Shown here: positions 5,070 to 6,840 of the stretch, piece after piece
Layout of the letters: each line of letters begins with the position of its first letter
How positions within the stretch are numbered: position 1 is the first letter of the stretch
NCBI GenBank assembly: GCA_013003325.1
Contig: JABDJU010000023.1
Location: 1-6,840 of the forward strand
Source of the DNA: Acidimicrobiales bacterium
GTDB lineage: Bacteria > Actinomycetota > Acidimicrobiia > Acidimicrobiales > SZUA-35
Direction: 5' to 3'
Length of the DNA: 6,840 nt
Position numbers and translations under genes: made by a program
The notes under the pieces: model-generated
The model's input: the letters and a program-made list of their open reading frames with translations, nothing else
What the model was told of the DNA's origin: nothing
Databases searched by the model: none

Positions 5070-6356
5070 TCAGTCCCACTCGACGATCAGACTGGTCGGT
5101 CCACGGAAGCTGATGTTGGCGATTCGTTCGAGCTCTTCCTGACCGGCCGCCATGCGCAGCGACGGCATCCGCTGCACCAGCACTTCCATTGCCACCTTGG
5201 CTTCGAAGCGGGCAAACTTGGCCCCGAGGCAGTAGTGAATTCCCTTGCCGAACGAGATGTTGTTCCTCGAGTTGGGACGATGGATATCGAACACAGTCGG
5301 TTCTTCAAAGATGTCCGGCTGATGATTGGCAGCCCCCAGGGCGAGCATGATTCGGGTGCCCTTTGGAATGTCGACACCGCCGATCGACGTGTCGTGGTTC
5401 GCGATCCGTCGCCAACCAATTTGGGGTGACTCGTAGCGGATCACCTCCTCCAGGGCGCCCGGGATCAGTTCGGGGTCGGCCTCGAGTTCTGCCCACACGT
5501 CCCGGCGGGGCAAGAAGCACAGCAGGCTGTTCAACAGCAGAAGTGTGACCGGTTCGTGGCCGGCGAACGACAACCCGTAGATGATCGACTCGACCTCACG
5601 GTAGGACAGGTCTTCGGGGTTCTCGTTGTGATCGGTAAGCAGCTCAGAGGCGAAGTCATCGCCGAGGTCGGCAGCCTTTCCGGCGGTGAACTCCCGGCAA
5701 TAGCGCCAGTACGACAGCATCTTGTTGGCGATATCGACCTGCTCCTCGGGGGAGGGCTTGCCCCACGAGAAGGCGAGCCGGTCGCCGCACCAGGCTCGGA
5801 GCTGATCGTCGTCCTTCTCGGGAAACCCTATGAACCGGAACACGGTGTCGCCCGGCAGCGGCGCGGCGAAACCGGCCGCAAAGTCTGCCGGGGAACCGGC
5901 GGCGATCATGGCGTCGATCAGCTCGTGGCTGCGTTGGCGTATGTAGGGCTCGAGTACTTTCATCCGACGATTGGAAAAGCCCCTCTTGGTGTACTGCCGA
6001 ATCCGTTTGTGGTCCGGCTCCTGACGGTTCGACATCACCGCTACCGGATTGAAGTCGGGGGCCGAAAGCACGTCCACCGTCTCAGGCGAGAGGGGGAAGA
6101 CCGGATCTTGCACGTTCTCTGAGCTGAACGTGTCGGGGTTGGTGAACACATCAACGATGTCGTCCATTCGCGTCACCACGACCATCTGGAGCGCCTCGGA
6201 GTAGAACACCGGTGTCTGTTCACGACGTGGCTCGAGATCGGCGTAGGGGTCGGCAACGTACTCCTCACTGAACGGTGAGAAGGTGGAGTCCATCGGGCAG
6301 CGACCCGGCGGTGGTGGAATCGTCTCTTCCAGCTTGTGGTAGGACCGCGTCGACAT
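5070..6356 (-). CDS. Cytochrome P450 (bacterial soluble type)
   Basis: This 428-residue cytoplasmic heme-thiolate monooxygenase has all the anchor motifs of bacterial class I P450s. The N-terminal PPPPGRCPMDSTFSPF...ADPYADL is common in actinobacterial members. The C-helix H116xxxR120 (DHKRIRQ) contacts heme propionate. The K-helix ExxR is E304-R307 (EEVIRYE), and the heme loop FGKGIHYCLGAKFAR places the cysteine ligand at 376. The I-helix reads FAGHEPVTLL (265-271 is AGHEPVT), so proline occupies the position of the usual conserved threonine (Thr252 in P450cam). That is atypical for proton delivery and oxygen activation, although some active P450s lack this Thr. Substrate is unknown, and no ferredoxin or reductase gene is nearby. 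GGGAG at 6363-6367 sits six bases from ATG 6356 and three from ATG 6359, so I prefer 6356. It is the first gene after the rRNA operon terminator and leads a P450-TPR-malY run. Confidence 0.95.
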   Translation of the reverse strand: MSTRSYHKLEETIPPPPGRCPMDSTFSPFSEEYVADPYADLEPRREQTPVFYSEALQMVVVTRMDDIVDVFTNPDTFSSENVQDPVFPLSPETVDVLSAPDFNPVAVMSNRQEPDHKRIRQYTKRGFSNRRMKVLEPYIRQRSHELIDAMIAAGSPADFAAGFAAPLPGDTVFRFIGFPEKDDDQLRAWCGDRLAFSWGKPSPEEQVDIANKMLSYWRYCREFTAGKAADLGDDFASELLTDHNENPEDLSYREVESIIYGLSFAGHEPVTLLLLNSLLCFLPRRDVWAELEADPELIPGALEEVIRYESPQIGWRRIANHDTSIGGVDIPKGTRIMLALGAANHQPDIFEEPTVFDIHRPNSRNNISFGKGIHYCLGAKFARFEAKVAMEVLVQRMPSLRMAAGQEELERIANISFRGPTSLIVEWD

Positions 6357-6362
6357 CATCAG

Positions 6363-6367
6363 CTCCC
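6363..6367 (-). promoter_or_regulatory. Shine-Dalgarno site of the P450 gene
   Basis: GGGAG on the minus strand precedes two tandem ATG codons (6359 and 6356). The spacing is six bases to the second and only three to the first, which favours starting at 6356. Confidence 0.6.
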
Positions 6368-6401
6368 AACGGGCACATTCGGTGCAGGCCCGTTCTGTAT
6401 C

Positions 6402-6407
6402 ACACTA
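6402..6407 (-). promoter_or_regulatory. Candidate -10 element of the P450 gene
   Basis: TAGTGT on the minus strand, followed by GATACAGA, lies between the rRNA terminator and the P450 Shine-Dalgarno site and would give a leader of roughly 35-40 bases. The same hexamer is used as the proposed HAD -10. No convincing -35 is present upstream, so this is a weak call. Confidence 0.3.
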
Positions 6408-6427
6408 CGCCCGACCGGTGGAGCGAG

Positions 6428-6470
6428 AAAAACGACTGTGACCCTGCACACATGGTGCAGGGTCACAGTC
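6428..6470 (-). terminator. Intrinsic terminator of the rRNA operon
   Basis: Bases 6434-6449 and 6455-6470 form a perfect 16-base-pair stem (GACTGTGACCCTGCAC and its complement) around a five-base loop. On the minus strand it starts eight bases after the 5S 3' end and is followed by G and TTTTT (6432-6428). Position, orientation and U tract make it the end of the 23S-5S transcript, separating it from the P450 gene downstream. Confidence 0.92.
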
Positions 6471-6478
6471 TTGCGAAA

Positions 6479-6594
<116 letters not shown>

Positions 6595-6710
6595 ATCTGA
6601 TTGTCAACGCACGGCGGCAGCCGAAGCTGCCGGTCGTGCGGACACGTCTTTGATAATTCCATAGCGAGCACGAGGTCTTTACTGAACCTTGCGGTTCCAA
6701 ACGTGCGTTA
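6595..6710 (-). other. 23S-5S spacer with processing-type hairpins
   Basis: This 116-base spacer holds no tRNA. It contains a hairpin at 6608-6640 (CGCACG and GGCAGC arms closed by a four-base CGAA loop on the plus strand) and a small one at 6684-6697 (GAACC, four-base loop, GGTTC). In addition AACGCACG (6606-6613) next to the 5S gene is the inverse of CGTGCGTT (6702-6709) next to the 23S end, so the spacer ends can pair with each other. Such stems are typical substrates for rRNA processing nucleases. Confidence 0.65.
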
Positions 6711-6840
6711 GAAAAAAGCCGCTCGGCCGATTAGTACCGGTCAGCTTCACGTGTTACCACGCTTCCACGTCCGGCCTATCAACGTAGTCACCTACTACAG
6801 GCCTTACTTAATATGGCAGAATTCATCTTGAAACGGGTTT
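6711..6840 (-). rRNA. rrl: 23S ribosomal RNA, 3' end only
   Basis: The last 130 bases of the 23S gene are read on the minus strand and run off the right edge. Conserved landmarks are CGTTGATAGGCCGGACGTG, GTGAAGCTGACCGGTACTAAT and the end CGGCCGAGCGGCTTTTTTC, matching the E. coli terminal region (GTTGATAGGCCGGG, CTAACCGGTACTAATGA). The 3' boundary is approximate, because actinobacterial termini vary here. Together with 5S and the terminator it shows the operon is transcribed leftward in this window. Confidence 0.95.

Noticed and set aside
5556..6122. 188-residue plus-strand frame opposite the P450
   Set aside because: It lies wholly antisense to a P450 with all motifs and has no recognisable domain or ribosome binding site.
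6605..6620. TTGACA-like word just before the 5S gene as a separate 5S promoter
   Set aside because: No -10 at proper distance is seen, and 5S lies in normal order behind 23S, so cotranscription is the simpler reading.

Overview
This looks like a chromosomal segment of a GC-rich actinobacterium. Class Acidimicrobiia (Ilumatobacter-like) is my best guess, from the style of the proteins, the SSB-like protein, the secreted protein and the many start codons without a Shine-Dalgarno site. That taxonomic call is inference; no search was run.

Layout, left to right. A HAD-IIA (NagD-like) phosphatase runs off the left edge on the minus strand. It is divergent from a class II fructose-bisphosphate aldolase (fbaA, plus strand, 545-1621). 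A 191-base intergenic region follows, holding repeated and inverted short words and a terminator-like hairpin that points toward the minus strand. Next on the plus strand are a secreted cysteine-containing protein of unknown function (1813-2760) and a small SSB-like OB-fold protein (2846-3199). The SSB-like gene meets a minus-strand MalY/PatB-type PLP enzyme (3196-4341) tail to tail, and the two stop codons share one CTAG. Upstream of malY on the minus strand are a TPR protein (4375-5010) and a cytochrome P450 (5070-6356), so P450, TPR and malY run in one direction with gaps of 59 and 33 bases. The right end is the tail of a minus-strand rRNA operon: 23S 3' end, spacer, complete 5S gene and a strong intrinsic terminator just upstream of the P450.

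Functionally this is mostly a housekeeping neighbourhood: glycolysis/gluconeogenesis (FbaA), phosphate-ester metabolism (HAD), amino-acid or sulfur metabolism (MalY-like) and ribosomal RNA. The P450 and the secreted protein are the accessory elements. No ferredoxin, reductase, transposase, integrase, CRISPR array or tRNA is visible.

The most interesting signals are small-scale. Five of the seven coding genes (HAD, fbaA, the secreted protein, TPR, malY) have a TANNNT -10-like hexamer ending 6-8 bases before the start codon, the geometry expected for leaderless mRNAs. The other two (SSB-like and P450) have Shine-Dalgarno sites instead. In the HAD gene the codon at that position is ATC, and no ATG, GTG or TTG occurs in frame before the catalytic motif. 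The P450 carries proline where the I-helix threonine is normally found. I did not find a convincing new multi-gene system.
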